Shown in pieces: positions 5,279 to 12,745 of a stretch of DNA of 14,290 nucleotides. Both the position numbers and the translations under genes were made by a program. Position 1 is the first letter of the stretch, and the number at the start of each line of letters is the position of its first letter. The stretch comes from E44-bin46 sp964354655 (GTDB lineage Bacteria > Chloroflexota > Dehalococcoidia > Dehalococcoidales > E44-bin46), in assembly GCA_964354655.1 (NCBI GenBank), contig CAYHAL010000029.1, positions 1-14,290 on the forward strand, in the 5' to 3' direction. Under the pieces are notes generated by a model, which was not told where the DNA came from, did not search any database, and saw only the letters and a program-made list of their open reading frames with translations.

Positions 5279-6289
5279 ATGAAGGTCTCAGAGCTGGGGG
5301 AATTTGGACTGATTGACCTCCTAGCTAAAATGGTTTATCGCGCCCAGGATAAACAAAGCCCAGCCTGGCAAAAACTCATTATCGGTATCGGCGATGATGC
5401 TGCCGCCTGGCACGGTGATGCCTCAACTCAATTGGCTACGGTTGATTCCTTTATCCAGGACGTCCACTTTTCCTTGGATATTACCCCGTGGAAAGAGCTG
5501 GGGTGGAAAGCACTGGCTATAAACTTGAGCGACATTGCGGCTATGGGTGGCGTGCCTAAATATGCGTTGGTATCGTTAGCCCTGCCTGACTATACTGAAG
5601 TAGACGATGTTACCGCTCTCTACCAAGGGATGATTGAACTGGCACAGCAATTTGGAGTAGCCATAGTGGGTGGCGATACCAGTAGCTCACCATTAGTAGC
5701 TATCAACATTACTGTTTTGGGTAGTGCTAGAAGTCAAGATAAGCTCCTCACTCGCTCGGGAGCTAAAGCCGGTGACAAGGTAGCAGTTACCGGTTACCTG
5801 GGTGCAGCTAGCGCTGGCTGGGAGATGCTTACCAAAGGTCTTCAATTTGACCCTGAAGCTACCGCTTATTTAAAAAGGGCTTTCCTCCATCCTTACCCCC
5901 GAATAGCCGAAGGTCAACTGCTGGTAGACCATGGGGTAAAGACAGCGATAGATATTAGCGACGGGCTGGTTTCAGACCTAAACCAAATATGTAAAGTCAG
6001 CCAGGTTAGCGCCAGAATAGAAGTCGACCGAGTGCCCGTTCAGCCTACAGTCAAGGCTAACTTCGGTGATAGAGCCCTTGAGCTAGCACTATCGGGGGGA
6101 GAAGATTACGAGCTCTTGTTTACCACAAGCACCGAGGTCATTGACAAAATAAAAGCCAGAGCCCCCTGCCCAATAACGGTAATTGGTGAAATCGTGGCTG
6201 ATAAGGCAGGCAAGATAACCCTGGTTGACAGCAAAGGAAACCCGTTTATTATCAGTAAAAAGGGCTGGGAGCACTTTATTTCAAGATGA
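5279..6289 (+). CDS. thiL: Thiamine-monophosphate kinase
   Basis: ThiL makes thiamine diphosphate from thiamine monophosphate with ATP, the last step of cofactor synthesis in most bacteria. The 336-residue length fits. Family signatures are ELGEFGLI at 5-12, GIGDDAA at 36-42, the NLSDIAAMGG substrate and Mg region at 82-91, GGDTS at 131-135, and ISDGLVSDL in the C-terminal half. The N-terminal match to ThiL proteins supports ATG 5279 although it has no Shine-Dalgarno, and the promoter is so close that the mRNA should be leaderless. The last codons overlap the tsaE start (ATGA), so thiL, tsaE and tsaB form one unit. Confidence 0.96.
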   Translation: MKVSELGEFGLIDLLAKMVYRAQDKQSPAWQKLIIGIGDDAAAWHGDASTQLATVDSFIQDVHFSLDITPWKELGWKALAINLSDIAAMGGVPKYALVSLALPDYTEVDDVTALYQGMIELAQQFGVAIVGGDTSSSPLVAINITVLGSARSQDKLLTRSGAKAGDKVAVTGYLGAASAGWEMLTKGLQFDPEATAYLKRAFLHPYPRIAEGQLLVDHGVKTAIDISDGLVSDLNQICKVSQVSARIEVDRVPVQPTVKANFGDRALELALSGGEDYELLFTTSTEVIDKIKARAPCPITVIGEIVADKAGKITLVDSKGNPFIISKKGWEHFISR

Positions 6290-6783
6290 AAATAAGCCGC
6301 CTTGATTTAGTTAGCCATAGCCCAGAGGAGACCCAAAAGATTGGGGCCTATATCGGTAAGCTAGCCCTGTCCGGCGATATTTTTCTCCTCGTCGGCAGGT
6401 TGGGAACAGGCAAGACCTGCCTCACCCAGGGTATTGCCCACGGGCTAAATATCAAAGAGTATGCGCTAAGCCCTTCCTTCGTCATAGTTAGGGAACTTTA
6501 TGGTAGGTTGCCTCTATATCATATAGACCTGTTCCGGCTAGACCACGTTGAAGAGATTGAAGAACTAGGCTTGGACGACTATCTATATGGTAAGGGTGTT
6601 TGTGTTGTAGAATGGGCAGAAAAGGGGTTAAGTGTATTACCAAACGAGCACCTGCTAATTCAAATAGACTTTCTTTCCGATACTGAGCGTAGCTTTCAAC
6701 TTAAACCCAGGGGTAAGCGCTATCTAGGAATACTAGACCAACTGAAACCCTTTACTCATGACTCAAAACAAGGGCTGGGATAG
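6286..6783 (+). CDS. tsaE: tRNA threonylcarbamoyladenosine biosynthesis ATPase
   Basis: TsaE is the small P-loop ATPase that, with TsaB and TsaD, installs the threonylcarbamoyl group on A37 of ANN-decoding tRNAs. The 165 residues show Walker A GRLGTGKT (37-44), the family motif SPSFVIV (canonical SPTF), HIDLFRL, and VVEWAEK with the conserved Glu. Its ATG overlaps the thiL stop, and tsaB starts 5 nt after its own stop, consistent with coupled translation. tsaD is not in the window. Length and motifs are normal. Confidence 0.95.
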   Translation: MKISRLDLVSHSPEETQKIGAYIGKLALSGDIFLLVGRLGTGKTCLTQGIAHGLNIKEYALSPSFVIVRELYGRLPLYHIDLFRLDHVEEIEELGLDDYLYGKGVCVVEWAEKGLSVLPNEHLLIQIDFLSDTERSFQLKPRGKRYLGILDQLKPFTHDSKQGLG

Positions 6784-6788
6784 GACTA

Positions 6789-7466
6789 ATGCTACTAGCC
6801 ATAGATACTTCAACAGCCACCACTAGTCTGGCTCTGGTTCAAGACAGCCGGGTGCTAGCTGAACTAACCTGGCGCTGTGAACAAAACCACAGTGTTGAAC
6901 TGCTACCTCGCTTGGCTGACCTGCTAAGTTGGACTAAGTCAAGCCTTAAATCTATCAGTGGCATCATCGTAGCCAAGGGGCCGGGAAGCTTCAATGGGTT
7001 GCGGGTTGGGATTAGCACAGCTAAAGGGTTAGCTTTTAGCCTGGGTATTCCTATCGTTGGCATCAGCACCCTTGAAGTAGAAGCCTACCAGCACGCTGAA
7101 GCTAATTTGCCTATTTGTCCCATATTTAACGCTGGTAGAGGGGAGATTGCCACCGCTATATACCAGATGAAAGATAATGAGTGGCGTCAGATTATTGGTG
7201 AGCATATAACTACCGTTGAAACCCTATGCTCACAGATAACGACCAAAACCTTGTTTTGCGGCGAATTTGCAGCCGCTATCGCCGGACAGTTAAGAAAGCA
7301 GCTTAAGCGAAAGGCAATAATATCATCGTCAACCGCCAGCTTACGACGAGCCAGCTTCTTAACCGAGCTCGGGCAACAGCGACTGGCAGCCGGCAACTAT
7401 GATAACCCAGCCACTTTAAACCCTCTATACCTGAGGCGCCCGCCAATCACTAAACGCAAGCAATAA
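6789..7466 (+). CDS. tsaB: tRNA threonylcarbamoyladenosine biosynthesis protein TsaB
   Basis: TsaB is the ASKHA-fold partner of TsaD in t6A synthesis. It lacks its own catalytic metal site and serves as a platform. The 225-residue protein opens with LLAIDTST and has EQNHSVELLPRLADLL and the family hallmark GPGSFNGLRVGISTAKGLA, followed by IPIVGISTLE. The C-terminus (NPLYLRRPP) is standard. It follows tsaE by 5 nt and precedes the thioesterase gene by 17 nt, so it is an internal operon gene. TsaB and TsaE side by side strengthen both calls. Confidence 0.95.
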   Translation: MLLAIDTSTATTSLALVQDSRVLAELTWRCEQNHSVELLPRLADLLSWTKSSLKSISGIIVAKGPGSFNGLRVGISTAKGLAFSLGIPIVGISTLEVEAYQHAEANLPICPIFNAGRGEIATAIYQMKDNEWRQIIGEHITTVETLCSQITTKTLFCGEFAAAIAGQLRKQLKRKAIISSSTASLRRASFLTELGQQRLAAGNYDNPATLNPLYLRRPPITKRKQ

Positions 7467-7483
7467 AGAACGGAGGCAGCAAG

Positions 7484-7912
7484 ATGGTAACTGGACGACA
7501 AATATCAATTGGCATCAGCGACCTGTGCTTTGGCTGTGGCAAGGATAACCCCATCGGACTAAAACTAAAGTGCAAGTGGGATGGTAAAACAATCAGAGCC
7601 GAGTTTACCCCTAACAAGTTCCATCAAGGCTGGGAGGGCATTATCCACGGCGGCATAATAACCACTATCCTTGATGAAGCTATGGGTTATGCCACCTTCT
7701 ATGAAGGTATAAGGTGCGTCACCGCCACTATGCAGACCAGGTTCAAACGCCCCCTCTTAATAGGCGAGCCTACCATCGTCACCGCTTCGTTGACCAGGAA
7801 TGCGCGAAGATTCGTTGAGACCGAGGCAAAGATGACCTTGACAGATGGCACGCCAGTAGCCGAATGTACAGCTACACAATACGTCGGCTCGAAAGTCAAA
7901 AAGGGAGAATAA
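7484..7912 (+). CDS. PaaI-type hotdog-fold thioesterase
   Basis: A 142-residue single hotdog-domain protein. HGGIITTILDEAMG at 55-68 is the acyl-CoA thioesterase signature, with the helix Asp/Glu that positions water in this superfamily. The N-terminal CFGCGKDNPIGL (15-26), with C15 and C18, is typical of a PaaI/4HBT subgroup annotated only as thioesterase. The natural thioester is unknown. GGAGG precedes ATG 7484. It lies 17 nt after tsaB and 32 nt before ndk with no terminator between, so it is probably carried in the thiL-to-ndk transcript. No functional tie to its neighbours is evident. Confidence 0.88.
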   Translation: MVTGRQISIGISDLCFGCGKDNPIGLKLKCKWDGKTIRAEFTPNKFHQGWEGIIHGGIITTILDEAMGYATFYEGIRCVTATMQTRFKRPLLIGEPTIVTASLTRNARRFVETEAKMTLTDGTPVAECTATQYVGSKVKKGE

Positions 7913-7944
7913 GCCCAAGACAATGTCTAAAGGAGAATTTATAA

Positions 7945-8364
7945 ATGGAAAGGTCTCTAGTCCTAATCAAGCCTGATGCTATCCAGAGGGGGCTGGTAGG
8001 GACTATTATCAGCCGATTAGAGAAGGTGGGGCTTAAGCTGGTGGCAATGAAGATGCTTCACATGGACAAGGAATTAGCCCAGCGCCACTACGCTATCCAC
8101 AAAGACAAGCCCTTCTTTGACAGTTTGGTCAATTACATTACCTCGGCGCCGATAATCGCCATTATCTTTGAGGGTGAGAAGGCGGTGGAGGTAATTAGAA
8201 AAACGATGGGGGCAACTGACCCAGCCAAGGCTGAGGCTGGAACCATCAGGGGGGACTTCGGTTTAGATATTGAACACAATACTATTCATGGCTCTGATTC
8301 AATAGACACTGCCACAGAGGAAATTAAGCTGTTCTTTGGTGGGGATGAGATTTTTAGTTATTGA
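7945..8364 (+). CDS. ndk: Nucleoside-diphosphate kinase
   Basis: Ndk transfers the gamma-phosphate between nucleoside triphosphates and diphosphates by a phosphohistidine ping-pong mechanism. The 139-residue length is usual for bacterial enzymes. MERSLVLIKPDAIQRGLVG opens the protein, the catalytic H115 lies in NTIHGSDS, and TDPAKAEAGTIRGDFG (91-106) is the conserved nucleotide-binding stretch. AAGGAG stands 9 nt before the ATG. It is the last plus-strand gene of the block; its stop overlaps the end of rsfS on the other strand by 7 nt, so transcription here is convergent with no visible terminator between. Confidence 0.98.
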   Translation: MERSLVLIKPDAIQRGLVGTIISRLEKVGLKLVAMKMLHMDKELAQRHYAIHKDKPFFDSLVNYITSAPIIAIIFEGEKAVEVIRKTMGATDPAKAEAGTIRGDFGLDIEHNTIHGSDSIDTATEEIKLFFGGDEIFSY

Positions 8365-8702
8365 ATTCTGAGTAACGGGGTAGCCTGGCTCCACAGCTTG
8401 TCCAGCTGGTACTGCTCCCGCTCAACGGGGGCAAAAATATGGACGATAACATCGCTAAAATCAAGAAGCAGCCACCCCGAGTCCACAGTACCTTCGTAGT
8501 GGTGAGGTAAAATACCCTGTTTCTTCAAGGCGTGTCCGACTTCGTCCCGGATAGCCCCAATTTGTTTACTGGTATCGCCGCTACAGATAACAAAGTAATC
8601 GGCAAAGCTGCACACCCCCCGGGCATCCAGCAACAAAATATCCACCGCCTTCTTATTACTGGCGGCTTCTACTGCCCGACGCGCTACATCTATCGCTTCC
8701 AG
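8358..8702 (-). CDS. rsfS: Ribosomal silencing factor RsfS, probable CTG start
   Basis: RsfS binds uL14 on the 50S subunit and blocks 30S joining when nutrients are low. The 114-residue reading shows the Iojap-domain features AIDVARRAVEAASNKKAVDI (3-22), DYFVICSG, SGWLLLDFSDVIVHIF and YQLDKLW. The first canonical in-frame start, GTG at 8645, would remove 19 conserved residues. In-frame TAA and TAG end at 8703, so nothing upstream can be used. The codon right after TAG is CTG (8700-8702), sited where homologues have Met, with GGAGG 7 nt before it. A CTG start is the best explanation. The gene lies 37 nt below AOR and is likely co-transcribed with it. Confidence 0.93.
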   Translation of the reverse strand: MEAIDVARRAVEAASNKKAVDILLLDARGVCSFADYFVICSGDTSKQIGAIRDEVGHALKKQGILPHHYEGTVDSGWLLLDFSDVIVHIFAPVEREQYQLDKLWSQATPLLRIQ

Positions 8703-8739
8703 CTATTACCCTCCAAACGTTATTCCAGTAGCCACAAAG

Positions 8740-10608
8740 CTATAGCCGTCCCACTAGCTCTTTCAGCCCTAGCTCCCGCAAGGTTGACTCCAGCGGCTTA
8801 CCAGTCTTGGCATCCCAGCCAAGCGCTTCATAGCCCCTCTTTTTCATAGCATCAAAATCCACCTTCCTTCCCTCATATGGTCCAGCATCTTGCGCAACCA
8901 TTAGCCTTTCCGGCAAGCGCCATTTGGTGGTATCTATCCCCTCGCGGACGTTAAAGGCTTGACGCAAGGCCTGAATTCGGCGCCCTGCCTTCAGCCCTTC
9001 AGCTAGGGTAAAATCCCACCCAGTCACCGCTGACATTACCTCAGCTAGAGGTAGGGTTTCCGGGGACAGCCCAAAAATACAAAGACCAGCCGAAGTCCAC
9101 AGTCGGTCTAGGTCACTACAAGTGGCATATACCTTAGCGTTAGCAGCCATATCAAGTGGGTCGAATTTGGGTAACTGCAATTCAACAGAGGTTGGAAATG
9201 GGACTCCACCGTCCAGATGTTGATGCATGACCTGTGAGCATGTATGGCGGGCTGGAGTGGGGTCACAAACATAACCCCAGCCATAGCCAATGCTAACTCT
9301 AGGGTCGTGAGCTGGTACGTCCTGACCACCCATATGCATAGCCCACTTCTCGGAACCTTTGCCAATACGCTCAGCAGCTAACTTGCTTCCATCAGCCAGC
9401 ACAGCGCCGATTCCTTCTCGTCGGGCTATCTTTTCCACCATAGCTACCAGCGCTGCCCCGCTGCCCCAAGTAAGTTCAATGCCACCGGTGTCCTTCTTAG
9501 TTATGACACCGTGCTCGTAACACTCCATAGCAAAGGCAACAGTACTGCCCGTGCTTATGGTATCAAGCCCGTAAAGATTACAGAGGTCATTGGCTTTGGC
9601 TATTGCCTCCAAATCGTCAATAACACAATCAGAGCCAACCATAGCCAAGGTTTCATACTCTGGCTTGCTGCTTTCAACCACACCGTAAGAGGCGGTCTTA
9701 ATCCTATACCAACCCTTGCAACCTAGTGGACAGCCTAAACAAGCATGCTTTCTGGTCTGGTGCTTGGTAACTTGGTCATCGCTTATCTTGCTATGATTAG
9801 GTAATCCCTCCTCACCATAAAGACGCCAGTTTTTAATCGGGGCATCAGCGCTAACCAGCGAAGCGGAGGTAAAGCCACAGGTACCCCACTTTTTGAACGT
9901 TATAGCCCATGGATGCTCTGTATCCTTGACACTTTTGAGATAATCCTTACGCAGAGCAGCAAAGCGCTCGGGGTCGGCTATTGGCACCTTTTTAGTACCT
10001 CTAATAGCCAATGCCTTGAGGCGTTTGGAACCCATCACTGCCCCCACCCCAGACCTACCAGCAGCACCTCCCTCATGCCTAATGCACGCCAGTAGTGATT
10101 TGGCTTCACCAGCCAGGCCTATACAGGCAACCTTTACCTGCTTGTCACCCAGTTCGCCCCTTATTATCTCTTCAGTCTCAAGGGTGTCTTTGCCCCATAG
10201 GCCAGAAGCATCTTTAAGTTCAGCCTTGCCATCATGGAGGAATAGATAAACCGGCTTGGGTGAGATACCACTAAAGAAAACACCATCATAACCGGCTGCC
10301 TTTAGCTCAACGCCAAAGGAACAGCCACAATTAGCATCACCCCACCCACCGGTGAGGGGGGATTTGGCAACTACCTGAAACTTGGCACCGTGGATTCCAG
10401 TTCCAGTCAATGGCCCTACCAGAAAGCCAAGTATATTATCTGGACCCAATGGGTCGGCTTTAGGCTTCATACGCTCATAGAGAATCCTTACCCCCAGCCC
10501 CTGACCGCCAATAAAATCACGGTACATCTTTTCCGGCAGGTTCTCTTCTTTGACGGAACCCGAGGTCAAGTCAACAAACAAGACTTTCCCATTGTAACCT
10601 TTGGGCAT
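8740..10608 (-). CDS. aor: Aldehyde:ferredoxin oxidoreductase family, tungstopterin enzyme
   Basis: AOR-family enzymes oxidise aldehydes to acids, or run the reverse reaction, with a tungsten bis-pterin and a [4Fe-4S] cluster, using ferredoxin. Numbering from the upstream ATG at 10614, the cluster ligands are C292, C295, C299 (CLGCPLGC) and C512 (GLCIFG). The pterin motif around 343-356 (DLCNLYGLDTISTG) and the N-terminal KSPLTGGWGDANCG (84-97) are typical. I prefer the ATG at 10608 (622 residues), because the AGGGGG ribosome site is only 1-2 nt from the first ATG but 7 nt from this one. No ferredoxin or MoaD gene is adjacent. Substrate is unknown; oxygen sensitivity of the family points to anaerobic life. 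Confidence 0.93.
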   Translation of the reverse strand: MPKGYNGKVLFVDLTSGSVKEENLPEKMYRDFIGGQGLGVRILYERMKPKADPLGPDNILGFLVGPLTGTGIHGAKFQVVAKSPLTGGWGDANCGCSFGVELKAAGYDGVFFSGISPKPVYLFLHDGKAELKDASGLWGKDTLETEEIIRGELGDKQVKVACIGLAGEAKSLLACIRHEGGAAGRSGVGAVMGSKRLKALAIRGTKKVPIADPERFAALRKDYLKSVKDTEHPWAITFKKWGTCGFTSASLVSADAPIKNWRLYGEEGLPNHSKISDDQVTKHQTRKHACLGCPLGCKGWYRIKTASYGVVESSKPEYETLAMVGSDCVIDDLEAIAKANDLCNLYGLDTISTGSTVAFAMECYEHGVITKKDTGGIELTWGSGAALVAMVEKIARREGIGAVLADGSKLAAERIGKGSEKWAMHMGGQDVPAHDPRVSIGYGWGYVCDPTPARHTCSQVMHQHLDGGVPFPTSVELQLPKFDPLDMAANAKVYATCSDLDRLWTSAGLCIFGLSPETLPLAEVMSAVTGWDFTLAEGLKAGRRIQALRQAFNVREGIDTTKWRLPERLMVAQDAGPYEGRKVDFDAMKKRGYEALGWDAKTGKPLESTLRELGLKELVGRL

Positions 10609-10652
10609 TATCATTCCCCCTTTCTTATTAATTAACTCCTTTTAAAAATTAC

Positions 10653-10690
10653 CAAAAAATAAACCCCCTACGTCTAGGTTCGAAGGGGGT
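10653..10690 (-). terminator. Intrinsic terminator in the AOR leader, minus strand
   Basis: Read on the minus strand, ACCCCCT (10690-10684) pairs with AGGGGGT (10669-10663) around a 14-nt loop and is followed by TTTATTTTTT. That is a good intrinsic terminator. It ends the glnA-gatB-secG-zinc-knuckle transcript and any RNA from the 10774-10803 promoter, so it stands between that promoter and AOR. Confidence 0.75.
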
Positions 10691-10767
10691 CTATTCCAAG
10701 CCAAACAATTTGACCTCTAAGCATACTAAATCCTTGTCTTTAACCTGCGTTGAGACTGTTCTAGCTT
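10653..10767 (-). ncRNA. Possible AOR 5' leader with attenuator, or a small RNA
   Basis: Promoter, ~110 nt of non-coding RNA and an intrinsic terminator lie in a row, followed by AOR on the same strand. In the RNA, CAAGC near the 5' end can pair with GCUUG about 70 nt later, and a 5' GUCU can pair with any of three AGAC sites, one in the terminator loop. This could be a cis-acting leader or a free small RNA. I cannot match it to a known riboswitch family by eye. Confidence 0.35.
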
Positions 10768-10773
10768 GTTTCT

Positions 10774-10803
10774 ATACTATTATAACCTCGAAGCTTTTGT
10801 CAA
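10774..10803 (-). promoter_or_regulatory. Promoter ahead of the AOR leader or a small RNA
   Basis: Minus strand: consensus TTGACA (10803-10798), an 18-nt spacer, then TAGTAT (10779-10774). A perfect TATAAT lies at 10784-10779, but only 13 nt from the -35, so the spacing favours TAGTAT. The predicted start is near 10767. About 110 nt would be made before the terminator at 10653-10690. The stretch 10691-10839 has no gene. Confidence 0.55.
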
Positions 10804-10839
10804 TCGTCTATACCGGTCCCAAGCAATCATATTCCCAGC

Positions 10840-10980
10840 CTACCGAGTCCTTTTCCCTTGTTTTTCCCTATGAGCCATGTCTACATGCTTCTGCCAGCAT
10901 TTCTCATGGACGTAAACAGCACACCTAGCGCAATAGTAGATATGGGCTCTGGCTTGCTTTCCACAAACCGGGCAATTCAT
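10840..10980 (-). CDS. 46-residue zinc-knuckle protein
   Basis: A short gene of 46 codons plus TAG. AGGAG lies 6 nt before ATG 10980. Cysteines and histidines are dense and ordered: C3 and C6 (CPVC), C17 and C20 (CARC), H25, C28, H32 and H37, ending in a basic tail (REKQGKRTR). This pattern would bind two zinc ions in a treble-clef or B-box-like arrangement. It is 42 nt after the secG stop with no terminator between, and the intrinsic terminator follows about 150 nt later, so it is probably the last gene of the glnA operon. I do not recognise its function; the basic tail would allow RNA or ribosome contact, but that is a guess. Confidence 0.75.
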   Translation of the reverse strand: MNCPVCGKQARAHIYYCARCAVYVHEKCWQKHVDMAHREKQGKRTR

Positions 10981-11022
10981 TAGTAGCTCCTAGCGCCTGT
11001 CTCTAACTCTGCTTCAGCAGCA

Positions 11023-11244
11023 TTAAGGGCTTAACTTGAGCGTCAACACTGAGATTACAATGAATATAGAAACTAAGGCGATGGTAAGTTGGAACAATAA
11101 CTTTTCCACGCCCCGTCTAGTCCGATAGACAGTGCCTGGCTGACCAAATATACCCCCCAGACCGCCACCCCGAACCTGAAACAGAATAACCATCGTCAAG
11201 GCTATAGATAACACAATCTGCGATATATTGAGATAGTTTTGCAT
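11023..11244 (-). CDS. secG: Protein translocase subunit SecG
   Basis: SecG is the small membrane subunit of the SecYEG channel. From ATG 11244 it has 73 residues with two hydrophobic segments (about 5-23 and 49-68) separated by the conserved loop GGGLGGIFG and the basic RTRRG (41-45). The in-frame ATG five codons upstream lies inside gatB; the chosen start is 1 nt after the gatB stop, has GAGGAAGGG ahead of it, and gives the normal SecG N-terminus. Length and topology are typical. It is co-transcribed with gatB and the downstream zinc-knuckle gene. Confidence 0.93.
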   Translation of the reverse strand: MQNYLNISQIVLSIALTMVILFQVRGGGLGGIFGQPGTVYRTRRGVEKLLFQLTIALVSIFIVISVLTLKLSP

Positions 11245-11245
11245 C

Positions 11246-12721
11246 CTACCCTTCCTCAAGCTTTTGCTTTAGTAATTCGTTCACCACCCTTGGGTTGGCA
11301 CGACCTTTGGTAGCCCTCATCACCTGACCGACAAGAAACTGCAGTGCCGGTGCCTTACCTGCCTTAAAATCAGCCACCGCTGGGGCATTGGCTTCAATCA
11401 CCCGACTAACTGCCTCTTCAAGCTGTTGGCTATCACTAATCTGGTTAAGCCCTCGCTGGCTAATAATCTCATCAGCATCCTGCCCGGTTTTGAACATCCC
11501 CTCAAGCACCGATTTGGCAGTTGCCGTGTTAATGACGGCTTGCGAATTCAAAACCGATAATCTGACCAGCCGCTCGGGGCTAACCTTTTTTCTAAAGGCA
11601 AGGATATCTATATTATTAGCGTTCACTATGCGGCTGACCTCGCCCAAAATCCAGTTACCCCCTAGCTTAGCCCTTTCGGATGGTGACAGATTGCGAGGCT
11701 CCCCCACTGTCATAAAGTCTTCAAAGTAATCAGCCATCGCCTTTGAGCTGGTGAGTAGATCAGCATCATACAGTGGTAGCCCATATTCAGCTATAAATCG
11801 GCCGTGCCTGGCATCAGGCAACTCAGGGAGTTTTGACCTTATTTCCTCCACCCACTCCCGGCTGAGGAGCAGCGGGGGAAGGTCTGGCTCAGGGAAGTAG
11901 CGGTAGTCATGAGCATATTCCTTGCTGCGTTGGGCGACGGTCCTCCCCTTTTCTTCTACCCAGCCTCTGGTCTCCTGTACCAGCTTTCTGCCCTCGGCTA
12001 CTGCCTTCCTCTGCCGTTTGGCTTCATACTCCATAGCCCGATAGACCGCCCTGAAGCTATTCATATTTTTGACCTCAACCTTAGCCATAGAATCCGGGCT
12101 ATTCTCAGGGCGGACACTGATGTTGGCATCGCACCTGAAGCTGCCCTCCTCCATGTTGCCAGTAGATACTCCCAGGTATTGAAGTATACTGCGCAGCTTT
12201 ATCAGGTATTGCCTAGCTTCTTCCGGGGAGCGTAGGTCAGGCTCTCCGACAATCTCCATTAGTGGCACACCAGACCGATTGACATCCACCAGACTATAAG
12301 ATTCCCCACCTGGGGGAGTACAGTGAACCAGCTTGGCTACATCCTCTTCAAGATGAACCCGGGTTATACCCACCCTCTTTTTCCTGCCGTTTACTTCAAT
12401 TGTCAGCCAACCATGACGTCCAACAGGGGCATCATACTGGGAAATCTGATAGCCCTTCATTAGGTCAGGATAGGGATAGTTCTTACGGTCAAATTTAGTG
12501 TAATCGGAGATAGTGCAGTTTAGTACCAAGGCGGTCATGATGGTATATTCCACCGCTTTCTGATTGATGACCGGCAAGACCCCAGGCATCCCCAGGCACA
12601 CCGGGCAGACATAGGTATTGGGTGGAGCACTAGCATAGTCAGCGCTACACCGACAGAACATCTTGCTCTTGGTTAATAGCTGAGCATGCACCTCTAGACC
12701 GATAATAGTCTCAAAATTCAT
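11246..12721 (-). CDS. gatB: Aspartyl/glutamyl-tRNA(Asn/Gln) amidotransferase subunit B
   Basis: GatB is the tRNA-binding and kinase subunit of GatCAB, which converts Glu-tRNA(Gln) and Asp-tRNA(Asn) to the amides using ammonia from GatA. The 491-residue length is normal. The opening FETIIGLEVHAQL, the zinc cysteines C23, C25, C39 and C42 (FCRCS and CPVC), DLMKGYQISQYD, and DVNRSGVPLMEIV are diagnostic; the C-terminal ~150 residues form the tail domain (YqeY-like). GGAGG precedes ATG 12721. It follows glnA by 24 nt, an arrangement that links glutamine supply and glutamine-dependent tRNA amidation. gatA and gatC are not in the window. Confidence 0.98.
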   Translation of the reverse strand: MNFETIIGLEVHAQLLTKSKMFCRCSADYASAPPNTYVCPVCLGMPGVLPVINQKAVEYTIMTALVLNCTISDYTKFDRKNYPYPDLMKGYQISQYDAPVGRHGWLTIEVNGRKKRVGITRVHLEEDVAKLVHCTPPGGESYSLVDVNRSGVPLMEIVGEPDLRSPEEARQYLIKLRSILQYLGVSTGNMEEGSFRCDANISVRPENSPDSMAKVEVKNMNSFRAVYRAMEYEAKRQRKAVAEGRKLVQETRGWVEEKGRTVAQRSKEYAHDYRYFPEPDLPPLLLSREWVEEIRSKLPELPDARHGRFIAEYGLPLYDADLLTSSKAMADYFEDFMTVGEPRNLSPSERAKLGGNWILGEVSRIVNANNIDILAFRKKVSPERLVRLSVLNSQAVINTATAKSVLEGMFKTGQDADEIISQRGLNQISDSQQLEEAVSRVIEANAPAVADFKAGKAPALQFLVGQVMRATKGRANPRVVNELLKQKLEEG

Positions 12722-12745
12722 AGCCCTCCCTAATCAATATGGAAG

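Noticed and set aside
8340..8400. Bidirectional terminator between ndk and rsfS
   Set aside because: The genes overlap by 7 nt and I found no hairpin followed by a T-run on either strand here.
9108..9365. Minus-strand open frame inside AOR, and the other long frames antisense to or out of frame with AOR, GatB, GlnA, KsgA and the NifS-like gene
   Set aside because: These are shadow frames of strongly conserved proteins, with no ribosome sites and no recognisable families.
10670..10690. GGTTCGAA as a T arm of a tRNA remnant
   Set aside because: The flanking 5-nt arms needed for a T stem do not pair, and the rest of a cloverleaf is missing. The terminator reading explains the stretch better.
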